This document shows, piece by piece, positions 48,201 through 60,159 of a stretch of 64,000 nucleotides of DNA (position 1 is the stretch's first letter; each line of letters opens with the position of its first letter). Below the pieces are notes generated by a model that saw nothing but the letters and a program-made list of their open reading frames with translations, had not been told where the DNA came from and made no database searches. Source of the DNA: Lepisosteus oculatus (Eukaryota; Chordata; Actinopteri; Semionotiformes; Lepisosteidae); NCBI RefSeq assembly GCF_040954835.1, contig NC_090706.1:29645148-29709147 (forward strand), in the 5' to 3' direction. The position numbers and the translations under genes are program-made.

Positions 48201-51200
48201 TGGTGTAGCACCGGCACTGTTCGTGGCTACAAACCCTGAGACTGCCCTGGCCGAATAATCCCATCTGCACTCTTGATGCCTTTGCTTGGGGAACGTGACC
48301 CGTGCAGGCTCAAACCTGTCATACAAGACCGAGTTGCACTTTCGTTTGTGTTTTGTCTTGTTTTTGTGTTTCCTTTGTACCAACATCTTTGCCTTCCCTC
48401 TTTGTCAGGGTTTGTGTATCCTGTCGCCTGTCACTGGGTCTGGGACCAGCAGGGGATCTTCAACTCCGGGAACTCAAGCTTCCCAGTTCAGGTCAGGCTT
48501 CCCTCTCTCCCCTCCTCCTTGTCCTTCCTACAGCCCGCCTCGCGCTGCCTGCTGGGATTTGTCCTGCCCACTCTGCTTTCGACTTCCGTGTTATGTGTTA
48601 TGTCATTACGGAAATCCCTACAGAAAGGAAGAACAACACAGACTGTCCAGACTGACAATGCAGTGACAATCTAGACATATGCTGGAGGTTGAGTATACTG
48701 AATACTAAGGAGTAAACCAAATGGTGTAATTTAGCAGATGGAAGTACGTGGTAAACTGCAGTGAGGAATGAGGAGGGATGGGAAGCTAGGGAGTGTCCTG
48801 GAACTTCACTGGAATGTCACGGAAAAGAATCAACTATGTAGGAGAGCAGGATGCCCTCACCGTACCCGTCATTCCCTGCAGGCCCTTCTGCCGAAGGGAT
48901 AAGCAGCTGTACCATAGCAGACTGCTCCTGAAAGCCTGTTCCCAGGAAGTGTACAGGACAGTGCAGTTAGTGCAGTGAGGAACATAACAGTGAGAAGCTA
49001 TTGACACCTGCAGCCAGCATTGTACCCCTGGTGTTTTCAGGAGTCACAGTGGCCATCAGCATAGAGGTCATTCTGGAAGCTCATAGTCTCAGGAGCAGCT
49101 GCAAAACCACACAGGACAAGTGGATTTGAAGTGAACCTGCAAAGTAATCTTGCAGGTTTTCTACAGCTCTAATGTCCCACTGTCATGCATTGGGGGTTTT
49201 AAAGTGAAATTTACTTGGTCACTTTACCTGAGCTATCTGGGGTTTGCCATGCTTCTTATCACTCTGCTTTACTGCACTTGACTGTTTTACCTGAATACAT
49301 TCCTATTAGGGAGAGGGAATGGAGATGAGAGTAGAGGAAAGGGCTGTGTCAGACAGGAATGGAAGAGTGCAGGCCGGCGATTCTTAGAGATAGCAAACAG
49401 TCTTTCCTGGTTATAGAGAAAAACAAAGCAAATCAGAACTGGGATACAGGGCACACCCCAGCGTCTCTGCTCTTGGGCATTTTTCTCTGCTAATGCCCAA
49501 GAATTCAATTTACAAACATGCATATGCAGGGCCAGCTCCCAGCAGCAGCGAGAGAGAGCCCCTGGGCAGGCAGCAGAAATGTAATTTGGTGTCTCTGTCG
49601 GGCCTGTGTGCTTTTGTGTACAAGATTAACTTCATTTGATTTTATCCCACTCCGTCGTGGGGCTGGTGGAAGTGCCGTGGAGGCAGCGAAGAGAAAATTA
49701 AAGGTAGGATATACATGAAAATCTGTCACGCGGCAGGGGCTTGCACATTCATCTTCTCCAAGCAGGCACAGGTCTGTAATTGCTTTTGCTAGACTGAGTT
49801 TTGTTTTAAAAGGCTTGGATTAAATCAAAACATTTGCTTGCCTGCTGGCTGTAACTTCTAAACCTTGTACTAGGTATCAGCTCTCAATATAAGTTGGTGC
49901 AAGAGGTCTCTGGCCAACAGGAAGGTGTTCGATTTGGTATTTACAGCTGGATGGGTCATAGAGCGTGGTTCAGACAGGACCTGAATTTAGCCATGTTTAA
50001 TCATAGATGGACTGGGTGTGTGTTTGTGTGGGACAGCGGGTGGATCCGTCTCTGGTGTACTTGCAGGACTTCGCTGGAAGTGGCGTGCTGTTCCTGCTGG
50101 GCGGTTCAGCAGCGGCCATGTCTCTGCGCATCATCGGGCCGAGAGCTGGGCGCTGGACCCCCCATTTCAAACAGAGGGAGCACAACCTGTCTGTGAGACT
50201 GCCAAGACACCACACAAGAGACACATGCAGACAGGCGCACAGACTCAGACTGCATAGACATACCCAGACACCCACACTGGATAGGTGCACACAGAAATAT
50301 ACCAGAGGGATACAGAAACAGGACAGGTCCGCATAGCTACAGGAGCACAACCACAGACATGGGACAGGTCCACACAGCTACAGACAAAACTGCGGACACT
50401 GAAATCTTGCATACAGAGACATGGAACAGATAGTTGTAGTGTGACTAACACAGATAGACACTGATTCAGGCTCACAGTCTAGACTGACTGTTCACACCCG
50501 GACACATCCACTCTCCTGTGGGAAACAGCAGCATTCTGCCAAGTAAGCAAACCACCTGAAAGGAGGGGACACAGTCTTGTAGGCGACTTTGTGTCATTGT
50601 GCTCACTGGCTTTCCGGTCCCTGGGCGAACCAGTCAGCAAAATGGGGCCTGGGCTGCATACAGCTGTGGCTGAATTGCGGATAAAACCGGGAAAAGGTAT
50701 GGAACAGTAAAAACTACATCAGATTTCTAGAGTTAACTTACAGAAGCCTGTGATAAATTTCCATGGAAATTAACTCTCCTTCCAACGAAAATATGTTGTT
50801 CAAATGGAGTAATATGGAAGAGAGAAATGGAGTCTAGTATTAAGCATTTTGCAGCCATTGAATGTGAGCACAGCCAGGGGCTGTGTACTCCTTCAAGCCC
50901 TGTTCTGCTGTGTGGAGGCTTTTCCTTACCAGCGCACTGCTAGCTCAGCTTCTGCAGAGTCTGGCAAGAGATCAAGTGCTGAGAGGCTGGTTGCACACAG
51001 CAGTTTTCTCAGTTCTCTGCACCCAGAACATCTCCTGGCACTGCCCAGCAGTTGATGACTTCCACAGCATTCGCCATTTCTCTCTCTCATGCCTCTTGCA
51101 GCCTGGAGGCCAAGCACCAAGGACCTGTGGTTCCTCTAAAATAGTGCTGTGTGCTTAAAACGCTGTGTGTCTCCTAGCAACATGTTTATCGTCCCCCATG

Positions 51201-54200
51201 GCGTGTGTCGCAAGATCAGTGGTGCGCTGCACTTGTATACTACGTGCACGGTGAAAGGGGAATTAAAAGTAATTAGAATAAAAAGTGTTCTTAAGCCCTA
51301 AGCCCCTGCTGTGACAATGTGTCTCCTGTTCTCGGGACTTTAGAATTGATCACATTGACACTTTTATCCAAAGCCACTTTTTCAAAGTGTACAGCTGGGA
51401 ATGTTGAGCGAGAGTAAACTACAGTGGCTATCAAAAGTATTCGCCCTGCTTGGACCTTGTCACATATTATTGTGTTACAGTATGGAATATAGTATGTATA
51501 TAATTGGGATTTTCTACCATTGATCGACAAAAAACACTCTATAATGTCAGAGCATAAAAAAATTCTAAAGTTCTTCCTAATTTAATTCCTCACTCTGCGA
51601 TGGGTCACAGTCACCTCAACCTACTGCTGTCGGCCAAGTGGGTTAAACCAAATTGACTTTGAGCACTCAACACACATTGAACAAATACTGTATGTTGAAT
51701 CCTTGGGTGTTGTGAGTCCTGGTGAACAAAGAGCTGACCTTTCCTTTGTTGTCCCACTATCGCTGTGCCCCCAGTTGACAGTGCTGGGGTCCTTCATGCA
51801 GATGGTGGGCTTCCTGGGCCTGGTGCTGGGCTCTTACTCCAGTGTGGCAGCCCTGAGGGAGGGCCAGATGGCCGCCCTGTGTGTGGTGAACGTGCTGCTC
51901 GCGGGGGCCACCGCGGGGCTCTACAGCCTCGTCATCATGCGCATGCACAGGAACTACTACGACCTGGACAACATGCTGCGTGCAGCTGTTGCTGGCATGG
52001 TGAGACCGGGAGTCAGCCTAGACCCTGCATCAGCCCTCCAGCCTGTCTGTGTGTGTGTGTGAGTGCTGGTCACTGTATCGGCCCTGCAGCCTGTCTGTCT
52101 GTCTGTGTGAGTGAGTGCTGGTCACTGTATCGGCCCTCCAGCCTGTCTGTGTGTGTGAGTGCTGGTCACTGTATCGGCCCTGCAGCCTGTCTGTGTGAGT
52201 GAGTGCTGGTCACTGTATCGGCCCTCCAGCCTGTCTGTGTGTGTGAGTGCTGGTCACTGTATCGGCCCTGCAGCCTGTCTGTGTGTGTGTGAGTGCTGGT
52301 CACTGTATCGGCCCTGCAGCCTGTCTGTGTGTGTGTGTGAGTGCTGGTCACTGTATCGGCCCTCCAGCCTGTCTGTGTGTGTGAGTGCTGGTCACTGTAT
52401 CGGCCCTCCAGCCTGTCTGTGTGTGTGAGTGCTGGTCACTGTATCGGCCCTCCAGCCTGTCTGTGTGTGTGAGTGCTGGTCACTGTATCGGCCCTGCAGC
52501 CTGTCTGTCTGTGTGTGTGAGTGAGTGCTGGTCACTGTATCGGCCCTGCAGCCTGTCTGTCTGTGTGTGTGAGTGCTGGTCACTGTATCGGCCCTGCAGC
52601 CTGTCTGTCTGTCTGTGTGTGTGAGTGCTGGTCACTGTATCGGCCCTCCAGCCTGTCTGTGTGTGTGAGTGCTGGTCACTGTATCGGCCCTGCAGCCTGT
52701 CTGTCTGTGTGTGTGAGTGCTGGTCACTGTATCGGCCCTGCAGCCTGTCTGTCTGTCTGTGTGAGTACTGGTCACTGTATCTGCCAGCCAGTGCACTCCC
52801 CTGCACTCTAGTTCATTAAGCTCCGTTTCATTTCTTTAAACCTTTTAGGTATAGTGATAAAAATATAATTTCCGGTGCTATTAGTACCACTGTACTACTG
52901 CTGTGGCCTCAGATGCTGCTTATAGTACAGCTGTAACTGCCTGTTCAGGCCTCTGTGTCACAGAGTGTAATGATGTTAACGCGCCATCCTCCCTAGGATC
53001 TGGCACCATCAAAGAGAATTTTGTAGCTTGAAAGTGTTATTTTAAGTAGTGGATTTGGAGCATTTAAAAGGCTTGTTTGCTCCTGTGGATATCAGAAAAG
53101 CACATCAACTTTTGGAGGAGGGTGCTCACCCCTCTTCTAGATTGATACCCCAGTTTGTACCACCTAGACCTTCAGCCTCCGTATAGGGAAACAGTTGCTA
53201 GTTGTAATTGTGTGCAGAGGGCCCTGCTCTTCTGCTCCTAGTCTCCCTGCTTCACGGTGGCGCTGTCTGTGCTGGGCAGGTCGCAGTCAGTGCCGGGGCA
53301 GACACCTACATCCCCGGATTGGCCATCATGTGCGGAGCCACGACCTCCCTCATCTTCCTCGGTGTGCATTTCTTCATCACCAGGATCCAGGTGGACGACC
53401 CCCTGCAGGTCATCCCAGGTCAGAGTCCCTCTCTCCATCCAGGGTGCCGTTTTCAGGCTGTGCTTCTTTCTCTCTGTCTCCTGTCCGGGGGATCTAGGCC
53501 GTGGTGAGAGTGCCTATGTGTGAGTGTAAGCATGTAGGCCTTCTATGCTGCTCCCTCTGCAGTTAATAGCCATGAATTGAAAGCACATTGACGCTGCTCT
53601 TAACTGCAACAGCCTTGTCATTGAAGCCTCACAAGCCTGTCTGTCCAGTCAACAACCAGCTCCAGCCAGCTCTGTGTGTGTACTGCACCCCCTGTGTTCT
53701 CTCTCGGTCTCTCTGTCTTTGCTCTGTGTCCCTCTGCCTCCCCGGACCATGCCAGCGAAGCTTGTGCAGAGGTCGAAGTGGTGTGTCATTCTGTGGATTG
53801 TGACAGTTAAACTACAAGGTTAAATACAAAAACACATTTACATTGGAAAATAGCAAAACAATTTCTTTTCCCAGGTCAAAGTCATCTCTGTATCATTGTC
53901 ACCTCCTTTCAGGATCCACTATGCACTAATATGTCCTTGCAGGGCTGTTCCCTGGTCATCCTGTCTCTTCTCTCGTTCCTTCTCATTCCTCCTCTCCCTC
54001 TGTTCCAGTTTACCTGACCAGTGGAGCCTGGGGCCTCCTGTACGCGGGCCTGTTCTCAGACCAGGGCGTTCTGGGTGGCAGAGGACAGGTACAGGCACTG
54101 GAAAGAATGTGATTTAAAGGCTTTTACTGTGCAGAATACAGGAGCTCTATGGTCCTGAAGTCATAGCATCATCAGCCTGCCACGGTTACCACAGAGCTGA

Positions 54201-56706
54201 AATAACTGGTGTGAGTTAGCTGTGGTGAAGTGCTGGAGTATGTGTGCTGTAAATATACTGCGAGTTCTTGAATTACTGTAGGAGCTAGAAATACGAATTG
54301 TCACTACACTGTGATGTACCCATGTGTTTAAAACTTCTATTTTTCCCCACAGCAAGGGATTCGCAACAATGGCGTCGCCATGCTGGTGCTGTTCCTGTGG
54401 GCGGTGGCCATCATGCACCCCCTGTTCTGCGTCTTTAAGTTCTTCAGGGTGCTGCGGGTGCCTCGCTTCATGGAGAAGCACGGTAAGACGCGGAGCCAGC
54501 ACCTGCGCTGGGCGGCGCAGCTCGGCTCCCGCTGGCCGAGCTCGACGAAGCCCGGCAGCTGCTGGTCCTGGCCGGGCGCCCAGCCGGTCGTCGAGAGCAG
54601 CTGGGGCTCTCTTGGTGCGTGGATAACACGCCCAGGGACCCCCGTGCCAGGATGTTTCCGAGAAGAACAGGGGTCCGGCAGATGCAGGCATGCAGAAATC
54701 AGTGATGTTGGGTCATCGTTTTTAACCTGGGTAGTTCACAGAGATGGAGAGAAACCTGCTGCCTCAGGCAGTACTCCTGGGCAGAATGTCCAAGTGGGAT
54801 GAAGCCCGACATATTTTACTACTGGTAGCTGTTGGAGTCCCTCTCCTTATTTTCATCTCTTACTGTGTCTCGGCAAGAGCACTGGGCTTTGTCCCATGTT
54901 GTCAAAGATTGTCCAAACCCCAAGGACTGTCTGCAGGTTTTCCTGAAAAGTAAAGTAACTTCCTTTAATCTTGCCTGAGCTTCTTAGAAAGCTTCTAAGC
55001 TTTACAAAAATAAAAACATGTAAGTGCAATGAGGTTATTAAAGTTTGTGTCAAGATTTTCTAGTTATTCTGACACTCAGTTTAAACTTGGAGTCGGATTT
55101 TCGAATTTGGAGATTTCTAGTTCAGGGGCTCAGAAATTCAGAGGCGTATTAATGAGACTTGATGTGGCAATGTTATGTACTGTGCACTCAATATCGAAGT
55201 GGTGATCTGTGTCATTAACAGTTGTGATGGAAAAGACTGAACATGGTGGAGTTGCAAGTCTAAGGTGTCATTTTGACTTGCTTGTTCTGGGGGACACTAG
55301 CGTTTGTTTTTAGTTTCTTTAGAATTCTGAATTAATGCCTGTAGATGGATCTCTGTGGTCATCAGAAATGTATTGCTTCCCTCTTCTAGTTCTCCTGTGA
55401 CTTGTGTTTTAGTTTTAAAGGCTGTTGAAGAAGTTATCTGCATTTTCTATCAGCCTGATACAGGCAGTGTCCACAAAAACACTTTGGAGTATGTGAGTGG
55501 GATCAGAAAAAATATATACTCCACTGTGCCACACTTCAGCTATTTCTGTCTGTTTAGACAATAGAAACTATTGCGAATAATAGAGGAACCTGAAAATTAC
55601 ACATCGTCAACGCTTCTTTTGAAATCTCTCTCTTCATGTTTCTGCTGAAGTACATTTCTTCATGTTAAATGTGGACAATGTTTGTTGTGGGTTAGAAAAT
55701 GCTAGAGTGCCAAGCAGAGAGTTTTATGAAAACGTAGACTGCCACTTCCCCCTACTACTAGATCAGGGCTTTTATGTATATACAGAGGCTTGCATTTTGC
55801 CTTAACTGTGAATATCACACTTAATGTGAGTTGTGCTTAGTTTAGAAAATTCTTAATATGGCTAATGTACTAAAGTGCTGAGTAATTACAAATACATAGA
55901 CTACCACTTCTCCAATAAGATACAGTAATACAAAACCACTAATGTACCTCAGTTAATTGAACCACATCAAGGCACTATGTCTGACTTATGCTCAATAAGG
56001 CTTACCATCATTAATGTCCATTTTATAGTGCTGAAGCCACAATTAATACAGTGAAAGTGTGAGTTCTGGTATTGGGAAAGTAGTTGTTTCGCACCTGGAG
56101 CCTGCCAGGCAAGCCAAGGTAAGCATTTTCGACAGCAGTGGCTCTGGACGTCCCAGATTCTTCTCTATTCATATTTGATGTGCTGTTGGCTGCCATCCGC
56201 GCCCTGCAGCCTGTGAAACGCCGTGTGATAACGTGGTGCCCTCGCACGTTGGACAGTATTCAAGAGGCCCAGTTGCCTTGCATGAGAGTGGCAAGGTTTG
56301 GGCTCGGCTTGGCCCAGCCCGGCTCAGGCTGGTTTGGCTCAGGTGCACGGCTTGGGGAAAAGCTGGTGAAAGCTGGAGTGCAGTGGGTCTCTGTGGTGTC
56401 CCGAGGCAGTGACCTCCCTCTCCCCCTCTACTGCATGAGCATGAAACTTTACCTTAATGCTGAGGTTTAAAAAGCTGCTCTTCAACTGCAGTCCAGGAGA
56501 GCTACACTCTCTTCTTCTTCCCTGTCGACCCAGCTGCTTTTTCACTGTGCTGAGCCAGGCAATGGAGACTACAAGGGTGTGTCTCTGGAGGAGCAGAAGG
56601 AAGCACGCTGGCTCCCATTAGAGCTCAGGTCTTTTTCTTTCCAGGGATCGATAAGTACAGGCATGAACTGAGACACCCCCACGGCACCAGGAAGTGGCTC
56701 AACTAG
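39273..56706 (+). CDS. AMT/MEP-family ammonium transporter-like protein
   Basis: Ten exons give 407 aa: 39273-39339, 40083-40172, 47038-47259, 48409-48491, 50067-50192, 51775-51999, 53280-53418, 54009-54088, 54353-54482, 56645-56706. All junctions are GT-AG and every phase agrees. The ATG has a good context (gaaaATGG). AMT-type membrane protein signatures appear in order: GFAFVEAG (27-34), WLHGYAFAFG (60-69), GAVNERT (107-113), GFVYPVACHWVWD (127-139), DFAGSGVL (155-162), GPRAGRW, SAGAD (275-279), VDDPLQV (309-315) and GAWGLLYAGLF. The order and spacing match plant and invertebrate AMT1, not Rh. Against E. coli AmtB, both pore histidines are replaced (F163, Y319), as are Phe107 (R97), Trp212 (F209), Phe215 (L212) and Asn216 (V213). 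Asp160, Trp148 and Ser219 equivalents remain. Transport activity is therefore doubtful. No stop or frameshift is seen, so it looks under selection. Confidence 0.92.
40500..40815 (+). mobile_element. SINE-like retroposon in AMT-like intron 2
   Basis: It starts AAGGTGGTGCAGTGTTTAGC, has a B-box-like AGTTCAATCCC, a central CCAAAGACATGCTGGTAGGT, then GCGATGGACTGGCGTCCTGT, and ends AATTAGATGAAGAAGCTGGC. This is a common fish retroposon layout related to 11620-11860. Confidence 0.75.
40870..42390 (-). mobile_element. Decayed CR1-like LINE in AMT-like intron 2
   Basis: Minus-strand fragments appear in ORF2 order: KINASPGTDGILPTVSKETR, then SVLGPLLSRIYTNCL, then the C-terminal NELP-type segment near 40950-41080. 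These match the reverse transcriptase palm of CR1-clade elements, but frameshifts and stops break it. It is antisense to the host gene. Confidence 0.75.
43775..44120. repeat. 79-bp minisatellite in AMT-like intron 2
   Basis: About four nearly identical units containing CAGTAACTCAGTGCAGTCTC and CTGTCCCTCTCTCACTGCTC. Confidence 0.92.
44200..46680. other. AMT-like intron 2, no exon recognised
   Basis: Unique-looking intronic sequence. No conserved AMT peptide appears between exon 2 and exon 3, and the flanking exons join in frame without one. Confidence 0.5.
46680..46960 (-). mobile_element. Second CR1-like LINE fragment in AMT-like intron 2
   Basis: GTATAAATTAGGTTGAGCAG and GTGGTCCTAGTA here resemble 41690-41730 of the larger LINE copy, followed by the same TATTGTATGG...GACTCC order. 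It is a short decayed paralogous fragment in the same orientation. Confidence 0.6.
47690..48245. repeat. 57-bp minisatellite in AMT-like intron 3
   Basis: About ten near-identical 57-bp units containing GTAGCACCGGCACTGTTCAT and ACCGCACACAGGGAGAATGG. Because 57 is a multiple of three, frames of up to 242 aa open on the minus strand; they are not genes. The array ends about 160 bp before exon 4 (48409). Confidence 0.95.
51419..51690. mobile_element. Probable Tc1/mariner-type terminal fragment
   Basis: It begins after TA with CAGTGGCTATCAAAAGTATT and continues with TTGTCACATATTATTGTGTT and TTTACCATTGATCGAC-like text. I recognise this as the terminal sequence of fish Tc1-like DNA transposons. 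No transposase is present. It lies 85 bp before exon 6 of the AMT-like gene. Confidence 0.5.
52025..52785. repeat. 40-50-bp minisatellite in AMT-like intron 6
   Basis: About 17 units of GTGCTGGTCACTGTATCGGC plus CCTSCAGCCTGTCTGT and a variable (TG)n tract. The array starts only about 25 bp after the exon 6 donor at 52000 and contains many GTGAGT-like strings. Confidence 0.95.
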
Positions 56707-57517
56707 GACTGACCCTCGGGGCAGAGTGAGAGCAGGCCAGGACAGGCCCCGCAGAAGGAACAGCCCACCTCCCACGCTGTCAGCACACAGCCTCTCCCCT
56801 TTGTTTCCACCAGGAGCCAGCCCAGGGCAGTCAGGGCTGGTGCGGTGTCTGTACATCTCAGAAACCTGGCAGCTGTATACCCCAGACCAGTGCCGGCTGG
56901 TAACGTACTGGCAGGGAGTTTCCAACACCCCCTGCAGACATATCTCCATTTCCCAGAATGTTCCAAAAACAAACTGAAGCAATAGGCAAGTAATCTTATC
57001 TTACCATTTGCATTTCATTTCCTCTGCGGGTTATTCCTAGTATTTTAGCGGTATCTGGTGGGTTAAGGTGCTGGAGGGGGTATCCTTTCAGTGACCCCAT
57101 TGTCGAAAACCATTAGCTACTGACGCAGAGAGCGCATTTTGTAGTATGCTTTCTAAAGACTTTTCTCTCTCTTCCAAGTTCATTTTTGCTCAGGGCTTTA
57201 TTTCAACAATTCTTGCTGATTTACTATAGATCCTCTTTTTTATTAAAAATGTCTGTGAAGAGTTCAAAGTAGCAGTGTCCTGGAGTGGAGAATGGCTTTG
57301 GAAGGGTTTTGTTGGTCCTGAGGGAAAACAAGGGCAATTTTCAGTGTATTTTTTCCACTTTTTCCTTGACCCTTTCAAGTTAGTTCCCTTGTCTATATGA
57401 ATGAGTTCTGGGGTGTTTTTGACTTCATTGTGTTGTGAGTCGAGTTGCTAATGAAAAGCACAACTGGTATTTACGAAACGGTTCTTAATGAAATTGTGGT
57501 TTTATTTTCTGTACACA

Positions 57518-57523
57518 AATAAA
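57518..57523 (+). terminator. Polyadenylation signal of the AMT-like gene
   Basis: AATAAA about 810 bases past the stop at 56704-56706. It is the first canonical hexamer I noticed downstream, giving a 3' UTR of about 0.83 kb. Confidence 0.5.
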
Positions 57524-57540
57524 AATCAGCCCTGCTGCCT

Positions 57541-59515
57541 GCAGAGAATGGAATGCCTGAATTTCTGTGACACAGTAACCCCTAGATTCCGGGCATGCAG
57601 TTTCAGACATATTGTGTTAACACAACTGATAAATGTGGGACACATTTCGATTAATGAAGTCTAATTTCCACATTAACTCAGATTCACAGATTCAACACAA
57701 AAGTCACATCGTCCGTCCACGACGGATACAAGCACCGTGGCCAGGGTTCAGTTCCGCAGCACACTCCCATCTCCACTGAAGCAACACTGCCACAGCCCGG
57801 GCATCCTCGAAGACCCGGGTCTCCCAACCGTGGAGCGCAGCGCACCAGGACAGCGTCCTGCCGCCCAAGGTGCTGTGCCAAGCCAAGAGGAAGCAGGGGA
57901 CAGAGTATGTCTCGGTTTTCCTCAAAGACACCGACACACTCGACACAGCGGACTTCAGAATCAACAGAGAAACACAAACCAGAGGAAACTAGTAGGAGGA
58001 GTATTTCAAACTGAGAACGGGGGAATGTTTACACAACAGGATAAGGAAGTGTGAAACAAACTAACCAGCTCCTTTCAAGAAAGGGCTGCATGAGATCCCC
58101 TGATCAGTGAACTACTGACAGCCAGATGGGCCGAATGGCCCCCTCTGCTCTGGTCTGTGACCTTTCTGAAGTTGCATTTCTCGCTGTCTTTGTTTCTCTT
58201 GCATCAGACTTGCATTCAGCAGCTTTTGATGTGGGAAACGAAAAAAAAAAACCTGAAACGTAAGCTGTTTCAGAGCGAGGAAGTGCCGTGTTAATTTTAG
58301 ATCGCAAAGGGGAACTGGGGAGCGAGCTTTTTAACACTCAAATGATTCACGATCTGGACTGGAGAAGGCGGCAGCGCTGTGTGAACACAGCTGGGGGTGT
58401 TTGAGAGCATAAATGAGAACAGCCCCAGTTTCCACGGGCTGTTGCCGGCGGCGCAGGGCAGCAGGTAGAGGAGTCTTGTCCCTGCGTGGCTGCCGTAATG
58501 GCTTTCCTTTGTGCGAGCAGCGGGACCGTGCTCACTCCTGTGAGGCACATTCAGCCACGCGTTGGACAAAATTGAAGTGGCACACAGGATGCTTCTCATC
58601 AAGGCCTGGAGGATTGTGTTGCACAAAGGCAGTGAGGAGATTGGTGCCTGCACTGCTATGAGGAAAAATCCCTTTCAATATCAGTCTCCAGGAAGCCCCA
58701 CGTGGATGATAACGGCGCAGATGCCATTATGCCAAGGCCATTTCTCAAGAAATCATATTCATTCTCCCCTGCCGGCCTGGTCTTTTTCTGTTTAATTCAT
58801 GGGGACATTTTCTACTGGATAAAGGTTTGCATGCAGCCCGTTCTGAGTGCAGACGCTCTCAGAGAAAGAAAAGAAACTGATGAAAGTGTGAGGTCATGGC
58901 ACAGATGAAGTACAGAGCCTGAGGTCAGGTACAGCCGCCCCCCTCTGTCCTGTTAAGAGATCAAAATTCTGGCCTTTCCCAGTCTGTCCTGTTGAAGCAC
59001 TTAAGAACTGCTAGGTCTTTAATGTGTTATGTTATGTTATGTTATGTGCTAAGCGAAATATTCACACTACAGTAGCCTGGAGGTGTCTGTTCTTGGAAAG
59101 GGAAGCAAGACGGGCATGTCTGACAGCCTGTTCTCTGAAAGCAGCACCAGCTGCAGGAGCTGGGCTTGTCAGGTGAAGAGCTGCGGGGCAGTTTCACCGC
59201 AGCCACAGTCTACTGTCTGTCTGTTCATTCATACACCTCCATTAGAGGCGGCAGATTGCTCCTGGGTTTTCCACTAGATGGTGTTGTCAGCACTGTAACT
59301 GAAGCTGCCAGCACACACATCCCGGCACTGTAGGACTGGGAAATTAATGAGGATGAAAGTTCACACAACGCAGTCTTGATTTTATCTTTATTCTCCTCTT
59401 CCAGGCAGGTATGAGCTACAGTAGGTGAACTATCACTCCAAGCGGTGGGGGGCATCTCGGTGGTGTTCTGGTTGCAAACAATGGGCAAATAAATTCTTAT
59501 TGTGCCCAAACTGTA
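57541..59515. other. No gene seen; one LINE fragment
   Basis: Short open frames here lack homology or splice logic. A CR1-like 3' fragment occupies 57955-58160. A (GTTAT)n run lies near 59025-59050. Confidence 0.5.
57955..58160 (+). mobile_element. CR1-like LINE 3' fragment
   Basis: AAACTGAGAACGGGGGAATG, GTTTACACAACAGGATAAGG, TTTCAAGAAAGGGCTGCATG, then AGATGGGCCGAATGGCCCCC. This follows the same order as the fragment at 24630-24810, with the usual 3' GGCCGAATGGCC motif. Confidence 0.6.
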
Positions 59516-59519
59516 AAGT

Positions 59520-59775
59520 AACCCAAACTGAGCAATACACACACACACACTCTACCTCTACCCCCAATACATCCACACACACCCTCCTACCCCAATTCTC
59601 ACACACACCTTACTATTACCCAACTCCCCAGCAAACCGAATAACTTAATACACATTCCCTTAACCCAACCCTCTAACACACACAAAAACTTCAACACACT
59701 TTTTCACAGCCCTCACACCACCATAAATCCTTATGCAACCCTTAACACACACCACCTTACAAATACGTCTCATAT
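59520..59775. repeat. CA-rich low-complexity tract
   Basis: Interrupted ACACAC and CCAACC-rich sequence, strongly C/A-biased on the plus strand. No coding signal. Confidence 0.75.
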
Positions 59776-60159
59776 GTGCAACACTCTTACTCTCACTCGC
59801 TGGCCGCGATCCCTGCGATCTGAGAGTGGAGCTGGCCCGCGAGGCGCGGCTGGTCTCTCCTCGTCAAGCACCTCATCCATCTTCGCTCCGGGTGACACGC
59901 GTGGCTCTCCGGCACAGCGTGCTCATCAGCTACACTCTGGCTGCCCGCTCGCTGGCGCCTCCCAGGGGCCTGGTTCTGAGTGTGTATGTCTCTTCCCATC
60001 TCCTTCCACTTCACTTGTTCAGGAGTGACTGCAGCGTTCAGGGTGGAAAGCTCTGCCGATGTCCAATCACATCAGCAATTGATCAATTAACTAATCGGTT
60101 GCTCATGTGGAAGGAAGTGCCAGGGATGAGGAGGTGAGGAGACATGAAGTTTTATTTTG

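Noticed and set aside
47658-48386. 242-aa minus-strand frame
   Set aside because: Produced by a 57-bp minisatellite in an intron of the AMT-like gene.
39273-56706. Rh glycoprotein (RHAG/RHBG/RHCG type) instead of AMT
   Set aside because: Motifs DFAGSG, GFVYPVxxHWVW and VDDPL follow the AMT1 pattern; the Rh patterns I know are absent.
39273-56706. Pseudogene status of the AMT-like gene because of lost pore residues
   Set aside because: All ten exons have proper splice sites, matching phases and no internal stop, which is unlikely for a decayed gene of this size.
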